Assembly (NCBI GenBank): GCA_905250075.1
Contig: CAJNOP010000045.1
Span: 916,017-980,016, forward strand
Source of the DNA: Rotaria sp. Silwood1
Lineage: Eukaryota; Rotifera; Eurotatoria; Philodinida; Philodinidae
Reading direction: 5' to 3'
DNA: 64,000 nt
The translations under genes and the position numbers were made by a program. Every line of letters starts with the position of its first letter. Positions within the stretch are counted from its first letter, which is position 1. This document shows positions 14,101-25,751 of this stretch, in pieces. The notes under the pieces are model-generated. The model was not told the DNA's origin. It saw only the letters and a program-made list of their open reading frames with translations, and did not search any database.

Positions 14101-17100
14101 AAGAAAAAAAAACAAACAACCAAAAATTCTTGTTTTATTTCTATTTTTGTTCTAACAAACCGATTTCGTTTTTCAACTTCTTCAACAAGTTCATCAACAT
14201 TAAAATTACCACGAACTGAAAGTATAATTTGTTTTATTTGATCTTCACTACAATCAACATCAAGTAAACCACCAACAACAACTGGTAAACGACCTGAATT
14301 AACCTATTTAATAAAATTTTTATTAATATAAAGATGTAAAAATAAAAATCCTACAACAATTGTTATACTTACTCGTTGAACATAAATTTCAATATTTTTC
14401 ATTAAATTATTTCGATATAAATAAAGAACAAGATCATGAACAAAATTAAATCGATCACAAACAATAATTAATGGTAATTGATCAGTTAATTTTGCTTCTT
14501 TAAGAAAATTTTTAACACGTTCAGGATCATAACAATTTGATTCACGACAAATACGTTCAACTTCTTTTATTTGACCTGTTTTACATGCAGCTTGAATATA
14601 TTTAAAATGAACATCTGGTTCTTGACTAAAGTTAACAATTGAACCAAGAAAATAGAAAAGACCTAAACAAAAAAAATATGAAGAATTAAAAATTTTTCAT
14701 TTTTTTTTTTTGCAACGAAACTACGTTTAAAGATTTTAAATACTCATCAGAACTACACTGGAATATATGTAATCAACATTTTCTTGATAAGATTATGAAA
14801 TAATGCGCACATAATTGTTTTCATCATTTGAGTTTTAAAATCATTTTTATTATTTAATGAACATTTGATTTTAAGTATATAAGATAAAATACTGCTGTCT
14901 AGATTTGAACATGAGACTTAGTGAATGTATGTCAGACAATATAACATTTCAGCTATGTTGACATCGTACTGTAGTCTTTAAATTACAAGTTAAACAAGAA
15001 ATATATATTTAATAGTTCATTGATTTCAATTTTTAGATTAAGAAATAGTTTTATTTAGTTACTTCTATTGAAGCGAATTTTTATTATTGGACCACTATAC
15101 TTGGATATTTGCTCAAGCATATTAGATTATAAAATGTAATATAATATTATTAACGGATCATAGAAATGAACTAATGAAAGAATTGAAAAAAAAATGTCTG
15201 TATGGCATAAACTTTTCAAATTTATATATTTACCATAAATACAAGATTTTCGATTAAGTCAGGACTATATCTCTTTAAAATGTTCGACTTTCTGTTGATT
15301 ATGTATAGTTTCAATAGAAATCAGTTTTTGAAACACTATTAACCTTTCTCTAGGAGAAAATGAAATAAAAATTAGCTAATAGTGTCGTTGCGAAGTGAAT
15401 AGAATTAGGAGAGAGCCAGCCTGATGAGGGTAAATTGGTATAAATGAAGGTTTCATTTACGAGTAAACTGCTTCAAGTGAAATTTGTCGTTTGCGCCCAT
15501 ATAGAAGTGACGAACATGTCTCCGTGAAAATAGGAAAAGTCTAAAAGGGATCAGTACCAATTTATGAGAATTTCATTAGACTGTATCATATATTGGATTT
15601 TTACCTTGTTAAAATATAATTTTTTTCAAAATATTTATGCCTTTCTTAAGTATTGTGTAAAACATGAATATTTCCTAAAATTCATATCATGACAATGTAA
15701 TATTCAAAAAACTGATGAGATAGTTTACGAGAGACTGTCATATATACAAAATTGCTGATCGACATTAGACAATGTCTTTTTTTTTTCAAAATCTATTCAC
15801 TCAAAAGAAATTCAGTAATAAAACTTATATCTCAAATAAATATAGGAAAAATTCATAATCTATTCAACCATTATATTATTCTTGTGATTTTCTACCTATG
15901 AGCACAATATAACAACAATAAGAGCAAATCATGTATGAATGTTGCGTTTTGAATATCCAGCACTCAAAAGTGCTTCAAATACTAATGATTTCAGCGAGCA
16001 ATAATGAGCTAATTTAAGCGAGCTTTTCTTTTTTACTTGAATTTTCCTATGAATATGCATATACGAACAATTAATTCAATCACTATTTTCAAACGATAGC
16101 TATTAATATTCAAACAGGAAAAAATATAAATACATTAGAGTGATATTTAAAAATATCACGATAAGATAAGCGTTACGGATGCATGAAATAATTGTAGAGG
16201 ATCATGGCCATTATCACCATAGCCTTAATACATAATATTTTTATTATAGAATACAACGAAAATTAAAAACTGAGATAAAATTTAAAATGTCAAGTAAAAT
16301 TTTGTATTCAAAATGATTCCTTAACTTTGTTTTCTTAATAAAGACATACCTTCATAACTTTTGAATGATTCAAATAATTCAATAAGTTTTGGTGTTCCAA
16401 GTTGTTCATGATATTTTGTTGCTATTTGTACAACAACTTGTAAATTTTGTCGAATATTAGCTTGTAACATTGCTTTTAAACATTCAATACAATCATCAAC
16501 AGATAATCGACCAAAATAATTGACAAGCCACTTGAAACAAAGAAAAACAATATATAAAATTTTAGTTTTGGAAATTTTTAATAAACTTACATCAGGATTA
16601 AGTAAATGTGTATGTACGACAGCACGTTTAATATCATATAAATCTGTATAATGTTCAAGTGCACGTTGAAGTAAACCAGCTTTTTCACATAATTGTGCAA
16701 TATGTGGTCGATCATAATGTGTAAACATATTATTACCCAAAATAGCATCAGCAACCTTTCATTAGAAAAAAAAACAACAAGCGTTTTATCTTTTGAGAAC
16801 AATAAATATTCAATATCGTTTTTTTTTATTACTTGTGGTGCTTGCATTAAATTCATTTCTAATAAACGTGTTTGTAAATGTCCTTGATCTTCTCGATTAT
16901 TTTTTAAAGCATCAAGTAAAAATGCTGTACATTGTTGAATAAGATTTTGTTCAAGAAAAACATCAACAATTTGTGTTAAATCAGCTAATGGTTCATTATC
17001 TTGAACAAGTAACTATTACGAAAAATATACAATAAATATGTCTTTTTATTTTTATTTTCAATAATATTAACAGGGATGACCCGATGAGAGAAAAAAAATG

Positions 17101-20100
17101 TTATTACATTCCCTTCCTCCCTTCGCACCCAACATTGGCTGCCTTGGGTCAACCCTGAAAAAATATATATATATGTAATTTACTTGTGCAAATTGAACGC
17201 CTTGTTCAGGATTAATTCGCATTATACTTCGTAAAAGATAAATATAATCCGGTTGATAATTAACTTTTTTAGCATAAAGTACTATTTTTTGATATTGACC
17301 TGTTTCGGCAAAACATTGAATAACTTTCATTGGTACATTAGCACGTAAATAAACTGATAATGCTAATGTTGGATCAATTGTTTTAACAAGATCACCTAAT
17401 TGTTCACTACATTCAAGCTAAAAATTAAAAATAAAATTATTTTTTTTTCTTTGGATCTTCTTTATAGATAAAAACATTCATTAGTGATGTGATACAAACA
17501 AAAAAAAAGACATGGACTTTCATTTTATGTATTTGAGTTTAAAAACAGTTCGAATTTAGACGAAAGTATGTAGTACACACTCCCTAAGGCTAAAAAACCT
17601 TTATCCAAGGTTTTTCTGTGAATAGGTCTAGAGTATTCAGAAAAAAACACGATTTATTTTTCGTTAGGGACGTGTGAGAGTATTGAAAAACTAATCATTG
17701 AATGAGAAGTTCAAAAACAATTTCAGATGGTACAAATCATTTTTCAAAACATCTAGAAAATCGGTTTCTAGAGGAAATATTTTAGAGTATGACCTTGTAG
17801 AAAACTTCAATATTATAGATCTCCTCTGAAATCGTCCATAGTTTTATATTTATATATTTACTTTATCTTCTTTTAACCATTTTTCAATTAATTGTTTTTT
17901 TCCTTGCATTACAACTGGTTTACATAATTCAATTGATTCTTCTTTATTTAATTTACTTGATTCTAATAAAATACTAAAATATTGAAGTAATGGTGATGGT
18001 TGATTAGGTTGTGGTGGAACAGTTTGAAATTGTTGTATTGTTTGTTGTGTACGAAGAATTCCCTAATTATAAAAACGAGAAATGAAATATTATGAATATA
18101 ATTAAATTTATTTGATTGTTAACAATAAGTAGTCAAAACAAGATTGATATAAAAACTATCGTTATATGACAATCAAGATCTTATTTTTACATTACAAGTT
18201 AGAAAATTCTTTTTTGTTCTATTATTATTTCTATCATAACTATGATTTTTCTGTTGAGAGTATAAATTTTCAAAAAAAAGCAAATTTTCAATAGACAATC
18301 TCACTAAATTATTTTTTCATTTAGTTTCACAATTGAATCGTACTTACGAGGGAACATTCCGAAGTGATTCGCTCTCCTTTGATTCGTTTATATCTCATTC
18401 GATAGGGTATATTGAGATAAGAAATAGTCTACAAGGATTCGTGCCCATGGTCTAGTAGTGAGGAGTTATGGCCGTTTTACTGTAAACCAGGCATTACGGA
18501 GAAAACCAAAATGAAAAATTTCGAGATGAAATTCTATATATAGATAGATTTCATAGACATTATATAGTTCTGAAAGTTTCAACGAAAACAACGAGATATT
18601 CAATTTCCAACTAAACTGGATTATTGTGTCCTTCTATGGTAAACAGCTTTTTTTTAAAAAGTTGAATATCTCGAGAAAGACATGTTCATTTTCGTTGAAA
18701 CTTTCAGGACTATCTAATGACTATTAAATCTATCTATATATAGACTTTTCGCTCAAAATTTTTCATTTTGATTTTTTCCATAATGCTTGAGTCACAGTAA
18801 AAATTTCAGTAAAACGGCCATAACTCCTCACTACTAGGCCATGAGCACGAATCCTTTTAGGCTATTTCCTATCTCAATATACTCTATCGAATAACTTACG
18901 ATTGAATCAAAGCAGAGCGAATCACTTGGGAATGTTCCCTTGTTAGTAGTATAATGAGTGTAGGATTCGAATAGTCCTATATATATATATAATAGAAATC
19001 ATTGATTCTTAAGATAGCACTTAAAGTAAAATTTACCACTAGCTCTATTCTCTAGAATAGAATAGAATTTATCTATAGTACTCTATTTATTATATAAGCC
19101 ATAAAAGTATTTTTACATGAAAAAACAAATTGCAAGGTTATTGTAAGGTATCATTATAAATAAAGTTTAAAATGAAAATTTTTTTGTATTAATTTTCCAA
19201 AAGAAAAAGTTGATCGAATTTCGAAATATAAGAAGAAATTTTTAGAATATTTGTTAATTTTTTATCAATATTTAAATTAAAACAATTTACCCTTGGTGCT
19301 GTAGCAGCAACTTTAGCTGCTTCACTATAATTTCCACTTTGAAATAATTGTGTAAATCTTGCAAGAAATAATTGATCAGCACCTGGTAAATTACATCTTG
19401 CTGACATTTTATAAGCTAAATCAGCATTGCCTAATACATTTTGTATATATGATACAACATTATCTTCATCAACACTAACTGAAAGAACCTTTTAAAATAA
19501 TAAAGAAAAATAATTATTACTTTTTTTTTTAAATAAATTTTTTCTTTACTTGTCCTTTACGATTAACAGCAATAATACCCGATGTTGGTTCGTATGGTGC
19601 TGTAACAAACATTGTATCAGCACTAATACGATTCATATAAATTAATGTTCCACTTTCAATATCAAATACATGTATATAACCATATTTAGTAACTAAATAA
19701 ATAACACCATGTTTTGGTGATGTTTGCATAGCAACAGGAAAATCATTTGGTGCTTCAGCTGGAAATTGTACATCAATAGCTTTTTTGACAAATGGTTGAT
19801 TATCTGGTGGTGGTGCTCCAACTTCAATAATATGAAGCTTAAAAAAATAAATAAATAAATTTGAATTTAAATAAATATTTGAATATTTCTATTACTTTTC
19901 CTCCTTGTGGTCCTCGTACAGCAAATGAAAAAAGTGTTGATGGTTTTTTATTTCCATTGATTTTAAATTGTGTAAATGCAGCAGCATGTCCTTCAATTGG
20001 TTGTGATACTTTACGTTCAACAGAATAAAGTTGCATATGACCAACAACACGACTATCCTGTGCTTGAATACCTATAAAATAAAACAAATAAATCAATAAC

Positions 20101-20775
20101 ATGAACAATAAATTATCGAGTTTTTATTGTTTTTTTTTTTTTTTTTAATCTTACCAATAACAAGTAACCATTGTAATGATTCATCTGTACGATAATTAAT
20201 TATTTGACAACCAACTAAACTTTGATGACGATCAAACATTTTAACCGGTTGACTTTCACCTTCCATTGACCAATGATAAACAGATGTTTCAGTTACTATA
20301 CCTATTGTATTAATACTAATCCATTTCCAAAAAATACAATCTTCTGTCATATTATATGTTTTCATTCGACTACGTAATTCAATATTAAAAATTTGTAATG
20401 TTTTACCAGCTAATAATCAAAAAAAAACTTTCTTCTTTTGCTTTTGAATATTTTCATTCATTTACCTTTTAATGCAATAACTTTACTTGTTGGATTCATA
20501 ATGGCTGAATCAGCTGTAATTGGTCGTTTAATAGGATTATTTGGATCAGCCATATCAATAATAATAACAAAAGCTGTATCATTTACTTTTTCACGTACAC
20601 AAATAAATTTATCAGATTCCATTGTAAGTGAACTAAATCCAATATTGGTAACATTGATACCAACATTTTGAAGCTAGAAATTAATAATTTAATTCAAATT
20701 AATAATAATAAAAAAAAAGAGAAATTTCTTTACTTGTAAATGTTCTTGAAATTTAATTGGTAATTGTCCGGCCAT
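8110..20775 (-). CDS. CLTC: clathrin heavy chain
   Basis: Clathrin heavy chain forms the triskelion that coats vesicles in endocytosis and trans-Golgi sorting. Over 20 minus-strand exons cover the whole protein. The start is [14 protein letters not shown] (20734-20775). The N-terminal beta-propeller lies at about 19290-20775 ([25 protein letters not shown]). The linker, ankle and leg repeats are at 12617-18063 ([48 protein letters not shown]). The proximal leg and trimerisation domain are at 9561-10980 ([54 protein letters not shown]). The C-terminal tail is spliced from 8283-8361 and 8110-8225 and is Gly/Pro/Tyr-rich, ending GAPGYSGY. Large introns (about 8362-9560, 11000-12600, 14660-16330, 17420-17860, 18065-19290) hold repeats. 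No frameshift was seen. A candidate 3' splice acceptor 21 nt before the ATG suggests a trans-spliced leader. Confidence 0.97.
11220..11238. repeat. GC-rich perfect hairpin in a clathrin intron
   Basis: GGGTGGGC and GCCCACCC face each other across 3 nt, inside an otherwise very AT-rich intron. The sequence just right of it repeats CGCCCACTCGGG. It may be the terminus of a decayed DNA transposon. No partner terminus was found. Confidence 0.4.
11597..11948. mobile_element. decayed one-armed copy of the foldback family
   Basis: The left arm and hairpin turn of the 53594-54223 element can be recognised in order. These include a GACTCTATnnATAAGGTA block, AGAGTTAT..GGTATTTTAC..GAAATTTAGCC, a TAGATCTAT-like block, TTCAGYTCAAAAGAATRTT, and the turn ending CATTCTTTTGAGCTGAAAT. 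The outer end ACTWACRAGGG and most of the right arm are missing. It lies in a large clathrin intron. Confidence 0.75.
17576..17677. mobile_element. possible 100-bp inverted-repeat element (MITE-like)
   Basis: CACACTCCCTAAGGCTAAAA at the left faces the inverted sequence ending TTAGGGACGTGTGA at the right, inside a clathrin intron. The arms are about 20 bp and imperfect. No target-site duplication is clear. Confidence 0.4.
18342..18947. mobile_element. 606-bp foldback element in a clathrin intron
   Basis: A long imperfect palindrome. The left arm starts ACTTACGAGGGAACATTCC and the right end is its inverted form (..GGAATGTTCCCTTGTTAGT). Matching arm blocks include GATTCGCTCT, CAATATAC-type, GGAGTTATGGCCGTTTTACT against AGTAAAACGGCCATAACTCC, and TCTGAAAGTTTCAACGAAAA against its inverse. 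The arms are about 265 bp around a short loop near 18625. No open frame is present, so it is non-autonomous. It shares its end with the element at 53594-54223. Confidence 0.85.
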
Positions 20776-20796
20776 ATGTGAGTATTTTATTGAGAT
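20776..20796 (-). promoter_or_regulatory. clathrin 5' UTR and candidate trans-splice acceptor
   Basis: On the minus strand a T run followed by ATTACATCTTTAAG ends 21 nt before the ATG, with no upstream exon seen. This fits a 3' splice acceptor for a spliced leader, as is known in bdelloids, but an unseen 5' UTR exon is an alternative. Confidence 0.45.
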
Positions 20797-23700
20797 CTTA
20801 AAGATGTAATAAAAAAAAAAAAGAAGCTTTCTAAATACATACAAAAGACAAGAAACAAGGAATTAGATATTCTTTGTACTTTAAACATAGTCTCTGTATG
20901 ATTCAAACGCACAGAACTGTATAAGCGTGACGACTGTGTCTAACGTAAAAAAAAATAAATTTAGCCTTGCAACCAAAATCATGATTTGTTCTTTCAGGCA
21001 GCCTCTATTCAATTGTTTTCTTATCTTCTCATACAATCTATACTAAACAAACTAGTCCCATGTTCGATTGAGAGAGAGAGAGAGTAAAGACAAGGCGGAG
21101 CACAATGCAAACATTAAGTTAGGAACGTGTGGGTGGATGCAACAATAAGAAATAAAAAAAAAAAAAAGGGAAGAAGGATATAGATGAATGCCTGTATTCG
21201 ATAATGAGTCATTCATCGACTGTTTCTTTCTTTTCTTCGTCTCACTATGCCTCTAGTAGTAAATGCAAATAGAATGGCGAAGAAATCGATTGGTGATGAG
21301 AAAGAATTTCATTAGAATAATTTATCATAATAGATAAAAATAATGAAAAATTTATTAATAAAAAAAATTGTTCTTTTAAATTTTCGTTTATTTTAAAAAC
21401 AAAAAAGACATATGTACATTTTTGAGTGAGAAAAGCGATATGCATATGTAAACCAATCGGAAATAAACGCCACATTTGTTTGTTTAATGATATTATGGAT
21501 TGACACGTTGAACGGTTTTCATTTTATGGTTATTTTTAAATACGGAGCGTGAAGGTTATTCTTCTAATGAAAATCTCAATTAAAATTTAATAAGTTTCAG
21601 AATCAATGACACGTGAACAATCAAAATACAAAATATTATAATGATTTTTTTTCTAAATAAGTTAATAGATGGTGCTCTCTAATAGTAGTGAAGGAACTAG
21701 AAAAAACTTATAGGGGGAGCTTAGCATTCGCTTAAAATCGAAAATGCGATACATTCTTGTTTCACTATTAAGGAAAATTACATTTCTGAGATGAAGAAGA
21801 CAGATTGAACTTCTTTCAGCAACTCCAAACATCACCATTATTCAGTAGTTAACTGTGATAGAAGTTGTTCATTTGATATTCAAAAGTAAAAGTCGAATAT
21901 TTTATAATGACAGATATCTTGTTAATATTCTAAGATGTTCATAAAAAAGAACATTGTAAATAGAGTGAATTATATTTCAAAGATGTTTGTCATAGGGTGG
22001 TAAGAGAATGAAGGTCTAAGCCCAAGATCAGAATCGTCTCGACGAGTACTACTCAAAAATGAAAAGATAATCACATAGAATATTACAAAAATTTTTTCGC
22101 TTTGCTCTCTTAAAACACGTATTTTAAGTGAAACAATTCTATCATAATGCTTAAATATATTATTTAGGATCATGTGCGAATTTTCAACCCTAGAAGTCTT
22201 GCCTTTCTTTCAGGCTAGAGTTAGAGCATTTTCTACATTACTTTTGAATTTTTATAAGAACACTTTCAAAGTATAATTTTACATGTCTCGTTAATTAACT
22301 TAATTTACAAGGAAAATTGTGCTCATTTAGTATGAGCATGAGAAGAATTAGTAACTGCATGTCGTATACTAATCAATCTGTTTCATGAGTTTTGATAGGG
22401 TTATTTCAGTATTGAAAATGTAGCCTTATCAGATCACACGCTAGCTGCTGTAATCGAAGAAACTTTCAAATGCTACTACAGCGATAATTGACGATGAGTC
22501 TCATTGAACAAACAAATGAATAGTAGATACTCTGAACAATATTTTAACAGAAGTTATTGCAGTTAATCCGATTTGTTTAGAATTTTACAAAGTTATAATC
22601 CCGATGGGTGCATTATTAGCTAATTGACGACTGAAATTTGTTTCATATTCAGTTGAACTGTTATTTATCAAAGAAATTTATAGGAACTAATTTCATTTTC
22701 TACTCTGCATGATCAATGCTGACAGATTATAGTTTTATTATAATGATAAAAATATAATAAAATAAGTGAAAGTTGTCGCCTTACAAAGTAATTTATGCAT
22801 AGCGAAGACTTATCGAAGCAGCAACATAGACAAACGAATCATGCTGATTTTCTTTACAAAATCTAGTTTAACTAAGTCTATCCCATTAAGATCTAGTAAA
22901 CCAAAGTCAGTTTGTTAATTACTGTCCTAACATATCTATGAAAATACGAAATCATAGAAAATCTGAGTTACAAAGGAATTTTGAGCAGAAACCATATCCA
23001 AATTCAAATACGAACTACATGCGATTGAATTCAATAGCAACAACAACACAATGCTACATGTGTTAAAACAAGTCAGTGTCCTTCTCACCAAAGACAATCT
23101 CAAAAACTATTTCTATGATCTAGTTTAATCAAAACTACAGGTGTTGTTGATGGGCGATATCTTCGAAAGCAACACTAGAACCAGCTTTTGAATATTTGTT
23201 TAAAGGGCTGGCGAAAACACTTTTGTACTGTCCCATGTATAACTTGATTGTTTACAAGATCACGATCAAAATTGTCCGAGGAACATGTATGATATGTAAG
23301 ATGTCGAATTTAAATCATCGTACAAAGTATGAAGCTTAACTTTATTCTTTTTTTTTTATATAATTTCTTGTACTTGTAAGCTAAAAAGTCATATGCCGAT
23401 CGATTGTTCTTTAAAATGGAGTTGTTTACATCTTCATCATTATTTTTATAGAACTATTTGCCATTAGTTTAAATAAATTTAAATAAATAAAGTTCACTTA
23501 TTAAAAATACCAATGACATTACTCAACATAGAGATGACGCTAGTTACTGAAATCACAAGGAATTAAACCGACAACCGACATAACAACAGATATTTAAAGA
23601 TATGTTCGATTCACTTATGAAAATAAGTTTTCAATTCATCACTTTATAAAATAAAATAGACTAGTGCATGAGCGAGTTCATTGTAGAACTCATATAATGA

Positions 23701-23955
23701 TTCGTTTATATATCAGTCAATGCTTCCTCATTATTACGACATATTATATTACTTATTTGCACGTGGCGCCGATGTACTCTATGCCCTCCCATATGTTTTC
23801 TTTTATCGCCGAGGAAAAGCAGTACAAACTTGCAGTATATATTGTTCGACTCATGAGTGTAGATGTGCCACGTGAAGGTTCACTAACTGCATTTTTCTTA
23901 TTTTAGATTCATTTTTATTATCGACTATATCGAAAAAAGTCATATATTATACATT
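20797..23955. other. intergenic between divergent clathrin and LEA genes
   Basis: About 3.1 kb between two divergently transcribed genes. It must hold both promoters. Open frames are short and low in complexity. Scattered segments (for example 22200-22450) look like worn repeat sequence, but no termini could be defined. No gene was recognised. Confidence 0.5.
23901..23955 (+). promoter_or_regulatory. candidate trans-splice acceptor and 49-nt 5' UTR of first LEA gene
   Basis: TTTCTTATTTTAG ends at 23906, a good 3' splice site with no upstream exon seen. The leader left on the mRNA would be 49 nt, the same as for the second LEA gene. Confidence 0.5.
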
Positions 23956-25118
23956 ATGTTTCGTATACTAATTTTGTCTATTGTATTCTTTGCCATTGCT
24001 AATGGTAATTTGAAAGATGATATTAAAGATAAAGCATCAGCAGCATTAAATCAAGGTGAAAAATTAAAAGTATGTTACGACAAAAAAAAAGTTTTGTATT
24101 TTAACTTTTGTTTTTCTTATAGGATAAAGTCGTCGATGGAGTTAATGAAGGTGTTGCGAATGCTAAAGCTTTCGCTCAATCAGCTTCTGATACTATCAAT
24201 GAAAATGTTGATACATTAAAAGATAAAGCTGGTAAATTATATTTTTGTTTTTTCAAAAGAATTATAAACATGATATTATCATTTGTGTTGTTTGATAAAA
24301 ATCAAATTGAAAATCCATTTTTTTTACTTTCAAAATATTTTAATAAAAAAAAATTTTTATTCTTTTTTAGCTGAAACACTTGCATCTGGTCAAAAAGTTG
24401 CTGAAGATGCTAAAGCAACAGCAAGTAAAAAACTTGATGAAGCTAAAGCTGCTGGTGAAAATCTTCGAAAAAAAGCAAGTGAAAGTATTGACGATTTGTA
24501 AGTTTCTTTAAAAGAAAAGAAAAAAAAAAATAATTTAGTTCATTTTATAATTCAATCTTTTTAGAGAAGATGCAGCTAGTGATGCTGCTAAATCAGCAAA
24601 GAAAACAGTTGAAAATGTGGCTGGTGATGCTGCTAAATCAGCGAAGAAAGCAGCTGAAAATGTTGCTGACCAAGCATCAAGTAAATATTGAGTTTTTTAT
24701 TTCTATATTTATTTAATTGCGTTTCTTCTATAATTAGAACAAGGTGAAAAAATAAAACAACAAGCAAGTAATACAGGTGAAAAATTAAAGCGACAAGCTA
24801 GTGATGCTGGTGATAAAGTTAAAACAGCAGCACAAGATGCAAAAAAACAAAGTGAAGGTCTTCTTAATACAGTCTATAATGTTCTTACCGATATTAAAAA
24901 TTCAATTTTTGGTAAAAAAAAAAAAAAAAAACAAAATTTTTTAAGAGAAAATTATTTTCTAAAGAAAATCTTCTTATTTAGAAACTATTGGATTAGCATC
25001 TAAACATACAGCTGATTTAGCAGATCAAGCTAAAGAAAAAGTTGAAGAACTTTCTGGTAAAGCACAAAAAACTGCTAAACAAGTGAAAAAAGATGCTAAA
25101 GATACACTTGACCTATAA
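23956..25118 (+). CDS. secretory LEA-like (group 3) protein
   Basis: Group 3 LEA proteins are very hydrophilic helix-forming proteins that protect proteins and membranes during drying. Six exons (23956-24069, 24123-24231, 24371-24497, 24565-24680, 24738-24911, 24982-25118) join in phase to 258 residues. Residues 1-17 (MFRILILSIVFFAIANG) are a signal peptide. The rest is rich in Ala, Lys, Asp and Glu with 11-mer-like amphipathic repeats such as DKVVDGVNEGV, SDAAKSAKKTVENVAGDAAK and DAGDKVKTAAQDAKKQ. One more hydrophobic break (LLNTVYNVLTDIKNSIFETI) comes before the last helical part. The chain ends KDTLDL, so its last four residues are TLDL, an x-x-D-L tail that does not fit the strict KDEL pattern but could allow ER retention. 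It is followed on the same strand by a second LEA gene and ERp29. A splice acceptor 49 nt before the ATG suggests a trans-spliced leader. Confidence 0.88.
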
Positions 25119-25751
25119 ATATAATTACAAACAACTAGTCCATAAGAATTAGCATTCATTGCTTTTTTTTCTTTCTTTTGATGACATTTTTCTATTCCTC
25201 AAACCTATTCTTCCTAAACATTATTTTGTGTTGTTTTTATTTTTTTTTAAATTTATCTAAAACAAATTTAATCAAGCAAGTAAGAAAAAAAAACCAACAT
25301 TTATTTCTGCAAAATTCCATCTAGCCATTTTTGTGTGTTGTTCATATTCATTTCTTTTATTATTTATCATATCATTCCAGATCTTTTGTGTTTTCTTCTT
25401 TCGGTGTCTATTTTTTCTATACTAACTATATGGATATTTATATGTATATCGTAGACAAAATTGTTTTACAATATATGTAATTATTATATTCATACAGTGG
25501 TAATGAAAAAATAAAAACAGTCATATGTATAGAGCGGTGTTTTTGTTTTTTTCTTTTATTTCCTCTTTATAGCGTATCTTTTTTGTGTTTCGTGGTATAC
25601 ATACATGTTTATCTTTCTTTACAAATAAAAAACGAAGTTAATTAGAAACGTCTATATTTTTATTAAATTTTTAAAAAGAATTTTGTTTTTTTTTATTTGT
25701 AGTATTTATACAATCAAATATTATCGAATATTTCAATACAACAAAATAATA
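25119..25751. other. spacer between the two LEA genes
   Basis: AT-rich spacer with the 3' UTR of the first LEA gene (AATAAA-like motif near 25509) and a T-rich acceptor, TTTTATTTGTAG, ending at 25702, which is 49 nt before the next ATG. No coding sequence was seen. Confidence 0.55.

Noticed and set aside
15400..15480. CTGATGAG motif considered as a hammerhead ribozyme core
   Set aside because: The second conserved box (CGAAA) and the needed stems are not present at the right spacing.
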